Source of the DNA: Phormidium willei BDU 130791
Lineage (GTDB): Bacteria; Cyanobacteriota; Cyanobacteriia; Cyanobacteriales; Geitlerinemataceae
Length of the DNA: 54,185 nucleotides
NCBI GenBank assembly: GCA_001637315.1
Contig: LSZA01000015.1
Location: 1-54,185, forward strand
Direction: 5' to 3'
The translations under genes were made by a program, and so were the position numbers. The notes under the pieces were generated by a model, which had not been told where the DNA came from, ran no database searches, and worked only from the letters and a program-made list of their open reading frames with translations. Positions 28,195 through 35,877 of this stretch are shown piece after piece; the stretch's first letter is position 1, and every line of letters begins with the position of its first letter.

Positions 28195-28488
28195 TGAGCC
28201 GGTTTAACTTCAGTCAAATCGACGGAGTTCTTGAAATGACTGGACTTTTCTCCATCGTCTTGCCGAGTTGGGAGAGGAACATCTCGGAATTATCAGGAAC
28301 GTTTTATGAGAATATCAAGGTTAATATCAAAGTTTTTTTGCAAAGTGGATTGACCTCTTGTTCTGTTGAAAAAAAACGTTATGCTGTAAACGTCGGTGAC
28401 TCGAATTGACCGTTTAACTACTACTTGCCTCACCCTCATTCTACCCAGACCCTCTGGGTTGTTCTGATATTAACTTCAGGAGGTATCC
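28195..28488. other. Intergenic region upstream of the 71-aa gene
   Basis: 294 bp. A small frame at 28191-28409 has no protein-like pattern and is not called. A plausible promoter lies at 28358-28385. Confidence 0.5.
28358..28385 (+). promoter_or_regulatory. Predicted promoter of the 71-aa gene
   Basis: TTGTTC and TATGCT separated by 16 bp, about 100 bp before the GTG start of the small conserved gene. Confidence 0.4.
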
Positions 28489-28704
28489 GTGACTCCCATC
28501 TTACTTCGTCAACTTTGGTCTATCGTTGAGCGCACTCAGGCCAACCTGATCCTCAGCCTAGATGATGCCAGCTTATCTCAGTGGCTGCTTAAACAACTGC
28601 AACAAAGTTTAGCCCTCGATAGTGGTGATGTGCGGCTGTTAGATGATTATATCCGCACGAAAACCCCTCTAATTCGCGATTTAGCGCAACAACGTAGCTC
28701 CTGA
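28489..28704 (+). CDS. Small conserved cyanobacterial protein
   Basis: 71 aa with a GTG start preceded by a strong AGGAGG ribosome binding site, which makes it credible despite its size. It reads LLRQLWSIVERTQANLILS, DDASLSQWLLKQL and a DSGDVRLLDDYIRTKTPLIRD end. It looks fully helical, with no membrane segment. I recall similar short proteins across cyanobacteria but no known role. It converges on the DUF3685 gene. Confidence 0.75.
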   Translation: MTPILLRQLWSIVERTQANLILSLDDASLSQWLLKQLQQSLALDSGDVRLLDDYIRTKTPLIRDLAQQRSS

Positions 28705-28787
28705 GAGGAGGCCGGATCCATCGCTTTTGGGGTTATCGCCTGGTTTAAGGGGTCGGTTTGCCGAGCCTTGGCTAGAACCTGAGACGA

Positions 28788-30500
28788 TTAATCTTGGTTG
28801 TGAGTGTCGGAGCGAGTTCCAGAGCGAGGTGGGCGTGTTTTAGCATTGCCGAGATTGTCGAGGATACCTCGTCCAACTAAGCCTAGCCCTCGTCCAAGAA
28901 CTTGAGTTAGTACATACACAAAGCCATTCCCCACCCAACTGACGACAGAGCGTAGGCGAGGGGCCAGAGCATCTCGTCCTTCGAGGACTAGGGTCACCGC
29001 CTGGCGAACCCCGGAGAGGGCCAGAAATTCCTCGCGGCGATGGGCATAGATGGTGATGCGCTTAATCCCCCGTTCTGTGAAGACAAAGAGCCAGAAGCGA
29101 CTTTCATAAATGGCCCGAGGTTCTTCGAGATAGGTTTCCCAACGATATTTCCAGGATAAATCGTTGCGGAGTCGTTCGATATCTCGGGTTGAGAGGAATT
29201 GGCGATCGTAAAATTGCCGTTCAATGGTTTCGATACCGGTGACTTGATCGAGTAAGGGTTGAGTCACCCCGTTGGCGATCGCAATCAGCAGGTTATGCAA
29301 CAGATATTCAGCGCGCAGAGTCGCCTCGGGACTCCCAAACTCATAACTGAGGTCATCGACGGCTAGAGGAGTCTGAAATAACAGATGGGAGAGCAGTTCC
29401 GGGAGGAGGGGAATTTTGTCGAGGATCGCGGTTTGTACGACATCGGATTCTTGCAGCAAGATATCGACGAGTTCAACAGACTCGCCGTTGAAGCTGAGGG
29501 TGTAATAGCGTCCAAAAAATTCTTGGCTTGTTCCTCGCCAGAGATCGAGTGCGAGGCGATCGCGGCGTTCGAGAAGACGCTCTGGAGTAATATCCGAGTG
29601 ACGGAGTTCACTAAGCAGATTTTGAAACATCCGTAAGGCGGTGACAAGAAGTTGTCGCCGCTTTTCAGGACGCAAAATATCAATTTCGAGGGGAATGTCG
29701 GTGAGGTTCCGCAGGGGAGGGTGGAGTTTACTGAAAATTGCATCGAGGAGAAGACCTTCGATGTCCTGACTCCCTACATTAGCTGAGGTGAGGGAACCCG
29801 GTTCAGCCACGGTTAAGGCCGTGGCGGAGGAGTGGGATGACGGGGGTCGGGGTTGGCTTGGCTGTGGGGATGAGGCGGGACGAGGCGATCGCAGTTGACA
29901 CACGAGCCAGCGAGCGGCGCTGAGTTCTCGCTGTCGTCCTTTGAGAACAATGCGCTGAAGTAAGGTCAAGTTCGGATCTTGGAGCCAGCGTTCGATTTGG
30001 TCTTGTTCGCGATCGATATATTCGACTCCAGGAACCCGAGATTGGGGTTGAGACTGAGTTGGTGGGGGGTTCGTCACGTCCGAGTGAGGATCGATGCGGG
30101 CCGGAGCTTGCCAGATGGCGTCTCCCTTGAGTAAGCGCAGCACCGCTTCAAAGAGTTCTCGGGGTGGCGTTCCTTTGGCACAATAGCCCCCTAAGCCAGA
30201 GCGTCGAGCTAGGCTGAGTTGGGCCACCGTCAGGGGCGAACACCACAATAAAATTGGAATCGGAGATTCAGGAGGGGTCGGCTGTAGGTCTTTGGCTAGG
30301 CGCAGGCCAGCGGTGAAGTCTCCGACAATAATGACATCAACTCGATGGTCTTCTAAGGTCGATTGAGCCTGAGCGGGGGTATTGGTATCGAAGACTGAGA
30401 CCACTCCAGGCTGTTGACTTAACCAGGTTCGTAGGCCTAAGCGGACGACCTCGTCCGCTTCAATCAAGAGCAGGGTTAACGGAACATCGGGATCACTCAT
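28788..30500 (-). CDS. Receiver-like protein with DUF3685 domain
   Basis: 570 aa. Residues 1-125 resemble a response-regulator receiver: LLLIEADEVVRLGLRTWLS, DVIIVGDFTAGLRLAKDL and a late Lys (CAKGTPPRELFEAVLRLL). The central part has a Ser/Pro-rich linker (about 200-230) and the remainder matches the cyanobacterial DUF3685 pattern (PPLRNLTDIPLEIDILRPEKR, LWRGTSQEFFGRYYTLSFNG, then an amphipathic Leu/Val-rich C-terminus). The acidic pocket is present as EADE; the phospho-acceptor strand VIIVGDF has Asp shifted, so phosphorylation is uncertain. Function unknown. It follows the repeat membrane protein in the same direction. Confidence 0.85.
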   Translation of the reverse strand: MSDPDVPLTLLLIEADEVVRLGLRTWLSQQPGVVSVFDTNTPAQAQSTLEDHRVDVIIVGDFTAGLRLAKDLQPTPPESPIPILLWCSPLTVAQLSLARRSGLGGYCAKGTPPRELFEAVLRLLKGDAIWQAPARIDPHSDVTNPPPTQSQPQSRVPGVEYIDREQDQIERWLQDPNLTLLQRIVLKGRQRELSAARWLVCQLRSPRPASSPQPSQPRPPSSHSSATALTVAEPGSLTSANVGSQDIEGLLLDAIFSKLHPPLRNLTDIPLEIDILRPEKRRQLLVTALRMFQNLLSELRHSDITPERLLERRDRLALDLWRGTSQEFFGRYYTLSFNGESVELVDILLQESDVVQTAILDKIPLLPELLSHLLFQTPLAVDDLSYEFGSPEATLRAEYLLHNLLIAIANGVTQPLLDQVTGIETIERQFYDRQFLSTRDIERLRNDLSWKYRWETYLEEPRAIYESRFWLFVFTERGIKRITIYAHRREEFLALSGVRQAVTLVLEGRDALAPRLRSVVSWVGNGFVYVLTQVLGRGLGLVGRGILDNLGNAKTRPPRSGTRSDTHNQD

Positions 30501-30576
30501 GACATGGGTCGGCGATCGCAGCGGGCCAGGGAACCCGTGCGATCGCGAAGGGGGTGGTTAGATTAGGCAACTAAGA

Positions 30577-32766
30577 TTAGTAAATAATTTTCTTCTCGGG
30601 GGGCGCTTCGTAGTAGGGTTCAGGAGCCGCGTAGTTCGGCTCTGGCTCATAGTAAGGCTCTGGCTCATAGTAGGGTTCCGGCTCATAGTAAGGCTCGGGT
30701 TCATAGTAAGGTTCGGGAGCGGGAGCCGTATAGACTGGAGCTGGAGCCGGAGCCGGAGCCGGAGCTGGGGCGGGAGCTGGAGCTGGGGCGGGAGCTGAGA
30801 CCGGAGCCGGAGCCGGAGCTGGGGCGGGAGCTGGAGCTGGGGCGGGAGCTGGAGCTGGGGCGGGAGCCGGAGATGGGGAACTGGAGCTTGAGCGAGAGCG
30901 AGAGGAGGGAATACCCTGATCTCGTTCCCGCAACCAGCGGCCAATTTCGGCTTGGGCTTCATAGTAGAGGGGACGGCCGGGGGCAATTTGGGCGGCTGTG
31001 GCGATCGCGTCGGTGAGCTGACCGTCTTCGGCATACTCAATGGCCTCATCGAGTATGGGCCGGTCTTCAAAGCGGCTCCACTCTTCTCGAAAGCGAGAGA
31101 TGGCGTCTCGGGCCTCGTCATAGAGGGGGCGATCGCGCCCAATTTGCTGAGCGAGTTCAACGGCTTCGGGGAATTTTTCCTCTTGGGCCAGCTGTTCGGC
31201 TTCATCGAGAATCGGTTGATCTTCGAGAACCAGAATTTGGGCTTGGCTCTCGGCGATCAGTTGTTGGGCGTCGCTCCAAGCGGCGCTGTCCTCGCTAATG
31301 TTGCGAGCTTGGACAATGGCGGCCTGATGGCCTTCGATGGTATTGAGTTCGGACAATCGCTGAGCGCGACGCAGGTAGGGGCGATCGCTCACTCGTTGAA
31401 CTTCGTTTGTCCAGTGAGCTACAAGGGTTTGAGCGTGAACTCGGCGAGGACGATTGGGATCAATGGCGGCCGCTTGAGAAATGGCGAGGTTTAAGGCAAA
31501 GGGTTGCCCCACATCCGCAACGGTACTGGCCACCTGGAGTTGATAGAGGTCTTGCAGGTGGTTGTTCCAGAGAGGAATCCGCTCTTGCGCCAACTCATAG
31601 AGGGGATGTCCTGGGGTGAGACTTTCGGCCAAGTCTTGAGCTTCTAACAGAGCTAGGATATTCCCGCCAATGGATTGTTGAAAGAGGTTCTCGGCGTTGA
31701 GGATGCGTTCAGTTTGAGCAAATAAGCGCACTTCCTGAGCCGCTTCATAGACGCTGGCTTCAGGAGGAATGACTTGGGCGGCCTCCAAGGCTTGCTGGTA
31801 GTTGCCCTCGATCTGCTCACGAATCGCCAGATCAATAACCTCTGCACTCCATTTGTTTATGTCAGCTTGGGCATCTTCCCGAGCAAAGGTTTCCGGGGCA
31901 ATGTTGATCACCAGGGCTAGGGCAGCCTGGTATTCTTGGGGGGTTTCCCAGATAATCCCTTCACGAGCTTGCGTGAGTCGTCGTCGTCCTTCTTTTTCGG
32001 CGGCGACTCGTGCCATCAAGGTATCGAGGCGAGCGCCACTCCAGTAGCGATCGCCAATCCGGCCGAGGCGCTGGGCATGGACTTCAGCCTCGTTCCAGCG
32101 TTGGGCTTTTAGAGCCTCCATCGCCTGACTGTAGAGCTGTTGCCCGCGTTCCCACCCCTGATCCCAGTTCTGAATTGTGGTTTGAGCGTCGTTGTAAAGA
32201 GGACTATTACTGGGAATACGGCTCAGGAGTCCAATGGCCACGGGCAAATTGCCGGCAATCACTTCCTGGTTAGCCCGCTGCATCAGCATTTTGGACCATT
32301 GCTCCGTGAAGCGAAGTCCTTGGCGGTAGAGGGGATGGCTTTCGGGCCAGTCTTGCACCAGACGGATGGCTTGTTCAATGTCAGGAACTTGCCCCGATTG
32401 TGCGGCTTGTTGAGCGCAGTAGAGTCGGGCGCGATCGGGGGCCATTCTCGACACGGTGCGGCAGTCGGTGACGGGGGGCATGGAGAATAACCAAGCTAAG
32501 GCTCCGATCGCGGTGCTAGTAAAGCCCACTAGCACGAGGAACCAGAATAGATGCCAACCCCACAACCGTTCTAAGGCTTGCTGGGGCAGCAGGGCGGCCC
32601 GAGCCAACAGGGGCATCGAGGCAGCTTCAGAGGGAGTGGGTTGGGGCGCGTCTTGGGAGGCAGGTTCTGCCGCGTCCTCAACTGATGCAGGGATGTTGGG
32701 GAGCTGCTCAGAGGCCTGCTCCTCATCAAACCGGATGCTAATGGGGTCGCTTTGTTGATTCGCCAT
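30577..32766 (-). CDS. Large single-pass repeat protein with Pro-Ala and Tyr-rich C-terminal repeats
   Basis: 729 aa from the ATG at 32766; an in-frame TTG four codons earlier is not preferred. A soluble N-terminus of about 75 residues is followed by one membrane helix (FWFLVLVGFTSTAIGALAWL). A long helical region of TPR-like repeats follows, in which phrases such as RPLYYEAQAEI, RPLYDEARDAI and HPLYELAQERI recur about every 60-80 residues. The C-terminus has a Ser tract, a (PA)n segment and five EPYYEPEP-type repeats before ending EKKIIY. Probably anchored with the bulk in one compartment; the repeat region may bind proteins. No family recognised. The DNA encoding the tail (30620-30880) is highly repetitive, and copy number is likely to vary. 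Confidence 0.8.
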   Translation of the reverse strand: MANQQSDPISIRFDEEQASEQLPNIPASVEDAAEPASQDAPQPTPSEAASMPLLARAALLPQQALERLWGWHLFWFLVLVGFTSTAIGALAWLFSMPPVTDCRTVSRMAPDRARLYCAQQAAQSGQVPDIEQAIRLVQDWPESHPLYRQGLRFTEQWSKMLMQRANQEVIAGNLPVAIGLLSRIPSNSPLYNDAQTTIQNWDQGWERGQQLYSQAMEALKAQRWNEAEVHAQRLGRIGDRYWSGARLDTLMARVAAEKEGRRRLTQAREGIIWETPQEYQAALALVINIAPETFAREDAQADINKWSAEVIDLAIREQIEGNYQQALEAAQVIPPEASVYEAAQEVRLFAQTERILNAENLFQQSIGGNILALLEAQDLAESLTPGHPLYELAQERIPLWNNHLQDLYQLQVASTVADVGQPFALNLAISQAAAIDPNRPRRVHAQTLVAHWTNEVQRVSDRPYLRRAQRLSELNTIEGHQAAIVQARNISEDSAAWSDAQQLIAESQAQILVLEDQPILDEAEQLAQEEKFPEAVELAQQIGRDRPLYDEARDAISRFREEWSRFEDRPILDEAIEYAEDGQLTDAIATAAQIAPGRPLYYEAQAEIGRWLRERDQGIPSSRSRSSSSSPSPAPAPAPAPAPAPAPAPAPAPAPVSAPAPAPAPAPAPAPAPAPAPVYTAPAPEPYYEPEPYYEPEPYYEPEPYYEPEPNYAAPEPYYEAPPEKKIIY

Positions 32767-32903
32767 GCCTTTTGCCAATGCCGGAGTGTGTTTAAAACAC
32801 CTTTCAATATAGGCGATCTTAGCGGAATGTCGAAGGCTTAATCGCAGATTTTCTAAAAAAGTTGTTTAGATATTCGATCAGGGACTGGCTCAGATTTCGG
32901 GTT

Positions 32904-32951
32904 GAACGTTTGGCTCAACGTTTGGCTCAACGTTTGGTGCAAGGTTTGGAG
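32904..32951. repeat. 12-bp tandem repeat x4
   Basis: Copies GAACGTTTGGCT, CAACGTTTGGCT, CAACGTTTGGTG and CAAGGTTTGGAG upstream of the glycosyltransferase fusion. They extend its open frame as NVWLNVWLNVW but look non-coding. Confidence 0.85.
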
Positions 32952-32991
32952 CGCGAGGATAATACCCAGAGGAACTTATAGACTACAGGCG

Positions 32992-34368
32992 ATGATGAAA
33001 ACTGTGAATACCCATAGCCCAAACTGTGAGTCTGGAGCCGTTGGGGCCATTATTTTTACCCGCTATCCTCGACCGGGCTGCACTAAGACCCGTCTAATTC
33101 CCGCGTTGGGGGCCAGAGGGGCCGCTTGGTTGCAGGAAAAAATGACTCGGCACACTGTTGATCGTCTACGGGATTGGCGGGCAATATCCGGGGGCTGGGT
33201 GCAAGTTCGTTCGGTGGGGGCCAGTCCTCGACGGGTTCGAGGCTGGTTAGGCCAGGATTTGTTGGTGAAGCCTCAAGGAGACGGGGATTTGGGCGATCGC
33301 CTCGTTCGGGCGTTTCGTGAGGGGTTTGCGGAGGGAATGGAACGGTTGGCGGTACTGGGGATTGATTGTCCAGACCTTGATGCAGCGGTCGTTGAGGAGG
33401 CGATGCGGGGGTTGGATCAGGCGGATGTGGTGTTAGGACCGGCCAAGGATGGCGGCTATTATTTGATGGCGCTCAAGCCGACTCCGGTGGAGGTGTTGGA
33501 AGGACTGTGTTCGGGGGTTGATTGGGGGAGCGATCGCGTTTTGAGCCAAACTTTAGCCCGAATTGAGTCGTTCGGCTTAACGGTTCATCGGTTGCGTCCC
33601 TTGTCGGATGTGGATTGTCCTGAGGAGTTACGGGTTTGGGATCAGGCTCGTTGCAATTGTCAGCCGATGATTTCGGTGATTATACCGGTTTTGAATGAGG
33701 CGCAGCAGCTACCTGAGAGTTTGGCTCAGGTTTTGACGGGGGAGAACATTGAGGCGATCGTGGTGGATGGGGGAAGTCATGACAATACGGTGAAGATTGC
33801 GGAGGAGATGGCCCAGGATGAGTCGGCTGGGGGACGAGTTCGGGTGCTGTCATCGCCTCCGGGCCGTGCGCGTCAGTTTAACGTCGGTTTAGCGGCGGCC
33901 CGGGGGGAATGGGTGCTATTGCTTCATGGAGACACCCAGGTGCCTCAGGGGTTTGATATGGTCATCCGGGAGGTTTTGCGTGGGGAGGAGCGGGTCGCCG
34001 GTGCATTTGAGTTGCGTGTGGCTGGTGCGGCGAGGGGGTTGCGTTGGGTGGAATGGGGGGTGCGTTGGCGATCGCGCCTGTTGCAGTTACCCTATGGGGA
34101 TCAGGGGTTGTTTCTCTCTCGTCAACGATTGCTGCAAGTGGGGGGGATTCCTGATTTACCCTTGATGGAGGATTTTGAACTGGTTCGCCGCTTGCAAGGA
34201 CTCGGCCGGATTGCGATCGCTCCAGTGGCTGTCGTCACCTCTGCGCGACGTTGGGAACGTCTGGGGGTGCTACGAGTCATGTTGCTCAACCAGTTAATTG
34301 TTTTGGGCTATTTACTCGGAATTTCCCCGAAACGCCTGGCACAATGGTATCGTCGTCGCCGGGGCTAG
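32992..34368 (+). CDS. Fused TIGR04282 / TIGR04283-type glycosyltransferase protein
   Basis: About 458 aa from the first ATG after the tandem repeat. The N-terminal half (15-215) is a DUF2064/TIGR04282 nucleotidyl- or glycosyl-transferase: IIFTRYPRPGCTKTRLIP, VLGIDCPDLD, VVLGPAKDGGYYLMAL and LSDVDCPEEL. The C-terminal half (about 225-450) is a TIGR04283 GT2 enzyme: SVIIPVLNEAQQLPESLA, VVDGGSHDNT, GRARQFNVGLAAA, LLHGDTQVP and GGIPDLPLMEDFELVRRL. In many bacteria these are two adjacent genes annotated as arsenosugar biosynthesis glycosyltransferases; here they are one chain. Substrates are not readable from sequence. Confidence 0.88.
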   Translation: MMKTVNTHSPNCESGAVGAIIFTRYPRPGCTKTRLIPALGARGAAWLQEKMTRHTVDRLRDWRAISGGWVQVRSVGASPRRVRGWLGQDLLVKPQGDGDLGDRLVRAFREGFAEGMERLAVLGIDCPDLDAAVVEEAMRGLDQADVVLGPAKDGGYYLMALKPTPVEVLEGLCSGVDWGSDRVLSQTLARIESFGLTVHRLRPLSDVDCPEELRVWDQARCNCQPMISVIIPVLNEAQQLPESLAQVLTGENIEAIVVDGGSHDNTVKIAEEMAQDESAGGRVRVLSSPPGRARQFNVGLAAARGEWVLLLHGDTQVPQGFDMVIREVLRGEERVAGAFELRVAGAARGLRWVEWGVRWRSRLLQLPYGDQGLFLSRQRLLQVGGIPDLPLMEDFELVRRLQGLGRIAIAPVAVVTSARRWERLGVLRVMLLNQLIVLGYLLGISPKRLAQWYRRRRG

Positions 34369-34388
34369 TCTTTTGAGGCGATCGGTGA

Positions 34389-34394
34389 TATGAT
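34389..34394 (+). promoter_or_regulatory. Possible -10 box of the small RNA candidate
   Basis: TATGAT 21 bp after the glycosyltransferase stop codon; no good -35 (TAGTCT at 17 bp). A start near 34400 would give a transcript of about 160 nt ending at the terminator at 34560. Confidence 0.35.
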
Positions 34395-34399
34395 GGGTT

Positions 34400-34560
34400 C
34401 CGAGACTTTAAAGGGTCGTCCAGCTTGTTCTTGAAATGTAGAGCTGTGACAGGCGATATCTGGTTTCAGTCACTGACATCGTCTCTACTTCGCGCGAATT
34501 TCTCAGTTCGCTCTTCGCATAACTCATTTGAAACGGCAGCCTTAGGGCTGCTGTTTTTTT
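34400..34560 (+). ncRNA. Candidate structured small RNA
   Basis: About 160 nt of non-coding sequence with its own likely -10 and an excellent terminator. Internal pairing is visible: GTAGAG (34438-34443) with CTCTAC (34483-34488) enclosing GTGAC (34446-34450) with GTCAC (34469-34473). It matches none of the RNAs I can recognise (6S, tmRNA, RNase P, SRP RNA, Yfr1, PsrR1). It may instead be a structured 3' UTR of the glycosyltransferase gene. Confidence 0.4.
34531..34560 (+). terminator. Strong rho-independent terminator
   Basis: Stem AAACGGCAGCC / GGCTGCTGTTT (11 bp with one G-T pair), 4-nt loop TTAG, then more T (TTTT). It ends either the glycosyltransferase mRNA or the candidate small RNA. 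Confidence 0.9.
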
Positions 34561-34910
34561 AAGGCCAAGGTTGACTAAAGAATCAATTCTGTCTAAAAAC
34601 ACTCGTCTAAAAACACTCCAAGATTTAGGGTAACTCAAATATTGGCAAATCACGATAGTGTGGTGTCTAGCGAGTCATGTTTCTCTAACAATTTTATCCA
34701 GTCTTGGGAATCTAATCTTGAACTCAACCGATGTTAAAAATCGTAAAAATATATTACAGTTAAACCAAGTAAATTTCATAGGCCAAAAACAAATGTTAGA
34801 TTGAGTGAGCGCGGAAGAATTAATGATTTGGACAATCCAGTATTCTGTTTAGTGAAAAACAGAATTTAGTATACTCGACCAACACTCATGTTAAATAAGG
34901 AACTCTGGTT
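34561..34910. other. AT-rich intergenic region before the Ig-like/ABC cassette
   Basis: 350 bp, clearly more AT-rich than the flanks (several A/T runs at 34720-34800), no gene seen. A short inverted pair, AATCCAGTATTCTGTTT and AAACAGAATTTAGTATA (34833-34876), can fold on itself around the CTGTTT/AAACAG core and lies in the likely promoter area of the next gene. Confidence 0.45.
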
Positions 34911-35519
34911 ATGACGTCACAAGTTCCCTCAAACAATAGTCCATCATCGGGTCTAATACGTTCTCGGCTATTCCTGTTTTTCTTGGTCTGTACAATGGCT
35001 CTAACGGGCTATACTCTCGCCCTTCAACATAGTTGTAATCCGATTATTGATTGGGCAACCAAGCCGCAAGTTATTCGTGATCAATGCAGAAATATTCCAC
35101 CTGTTGTCATTGAACCCTCATCAGTAAATGTTGAAGTTGATAGGCAGAAAAAAGTTAAGGCGATTGTAAAAGGAGAAGGAAGTGCCAATGCAGGAGTTGC
35201 TTGGAAATCAGAAAATATGAACATTGCTCAAGTCGATGACAATGGAATCGTAACTGGGATAAAGATGGGAAACACTCAGATTGAGGCTCGCTCAGTCAAC
35301 AATACCAATCAGAATGCTGTCGCGGAGGTTTATGTTACCGAGGGAAATGGCGGTAAGGTGGTTGATGAACCCAAAGGATGTTCCCCTCAAGCGGCGGTGG
35401 CGATTGGAACTGTCATAACCATCGGAACAACCGCCTTATTGGTTCCCCCTCCCATCGCCTTCGGGGTGGGAAGTGCAGCGGCGACTGGACTCTGTTGGCT
35501 GATTGATAAGGTCAATTAA
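34911..35519 (+). CDS. Membrane-anchored Ig-like (BIG2) domain protein
   Basis: 202 aa. One N-terminal membrane helix (LFLFFLVCTMALTGYTLAL, about residues 22-40), then a BIG2-type domain (66-143): VVIEPSSVNVEVDRQKKVKA, WKSENMNIAQVDDNGIVTG, GNTQIEARSVN and AEVYVTEG. A second hydrophobic segment follows near the C-terminus (AVAIGTVITIGTTALLVPPP...CWLIDKVN). Cys residues near both membrane segments could form disulfides. It probably exposes the Ig fold at the periplasmic face. First gene of a three-gene cassette with the small membrane protein and fused ABC transporter. No function known. Confidence 0.75.
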   Translation: MTSQVPSNNSPSSGLIRSRLFLFFLVCTMALTGYTLALQHSCNPIIDWATKPQVIRDQCRNIPPVVIEPSSVNVEVDRQKKVKAIVKGEGSANAGVAWKSENMNIAQVDDNGIVTGIKMGNTQIEARSVNNTNQNAVAEVYVTEGNGGKVVDEPKGCSPQAAVAIGTVITIGTTALLVPPPIAFGVGSAAATGLCWLIDKVN

Positions 35520-35560
35520 CCTTCGTTAAACTCATCCTCAACTCTATTGGAGAAAGACTC

Positions 35561-35839
35561 ATGAATGACTCAGATAAAATTTTGGGAATCCCGAAAAGTT
35601 TAGCAAAAATTATTGGGGGATTGGTGATATTTTTGGTGATTACCAGTTTGCTATCTAGCCAAATTTGCATCTTTTCAACTTGTACGGGAGGTTCGACTTT
35701 TACTCCAGAAATGTTGATTGGTGGAGCGGTGACCTTGATTTTAATGAGTATGTTTCCGATTTCTATCGGTCCCGCCTTATTGTCGGGCCTTGGGGTCTGG
35801 TTTGTGCTGCAAAATCTAGGCTGGTTTCAGATGCTTTAG
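35561..35839 (+). CDS. Small membrane protein of the Ig-like/ABC cassette
   Basis: 92 aa, three hydrophobic segments: KIIGGLVIFLVITSLLSSQI (15-34), MLIGGAVTLILMSMFPISI (50-68) and ALLSGLGVWFVLQNLGWF (72-89). A GGAGAAAG element precedes the ATG. It is 41 bp after the Ig-like gene and 38 bp before the ABC gene, so likely co-transcribed. No family recognised; it may be an accessory subunit of the transporter. Confidence 0.7.
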   Translation: MNDSDKILGIPKSLAKIIGGLVIFLVITSLLSSQICIFSTCTGGSTFTPEMLIGGAVTLILMSMFPISIGPALLSGLGVWFVLQNLGWFQML

Positions 35840-35877
35840 TCTCACGTTAATTCCTTGCTAATTCTGGTGTTTACTCC

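Noticed and set aside
28191-28409. 72-aa frame after the phosphopantetheinyl transferase
   Set aside because: No ribosome binding site, composition unlike a protein, and the likely promoter of the next gene lies inside it.
32902-32991. N-terminal extension NVWLNVWLNVW of the glycosyltransferase fusion
   Set aside because: Encoded by a 12-bp tandem repeat; the conserved protein begins after the ATG at 32992.
34408-34653. Minus-strand 81-aa frame
   Set aside because: It runs through a strong plus-strand terminator and the candidate RNA; no protein-like features.
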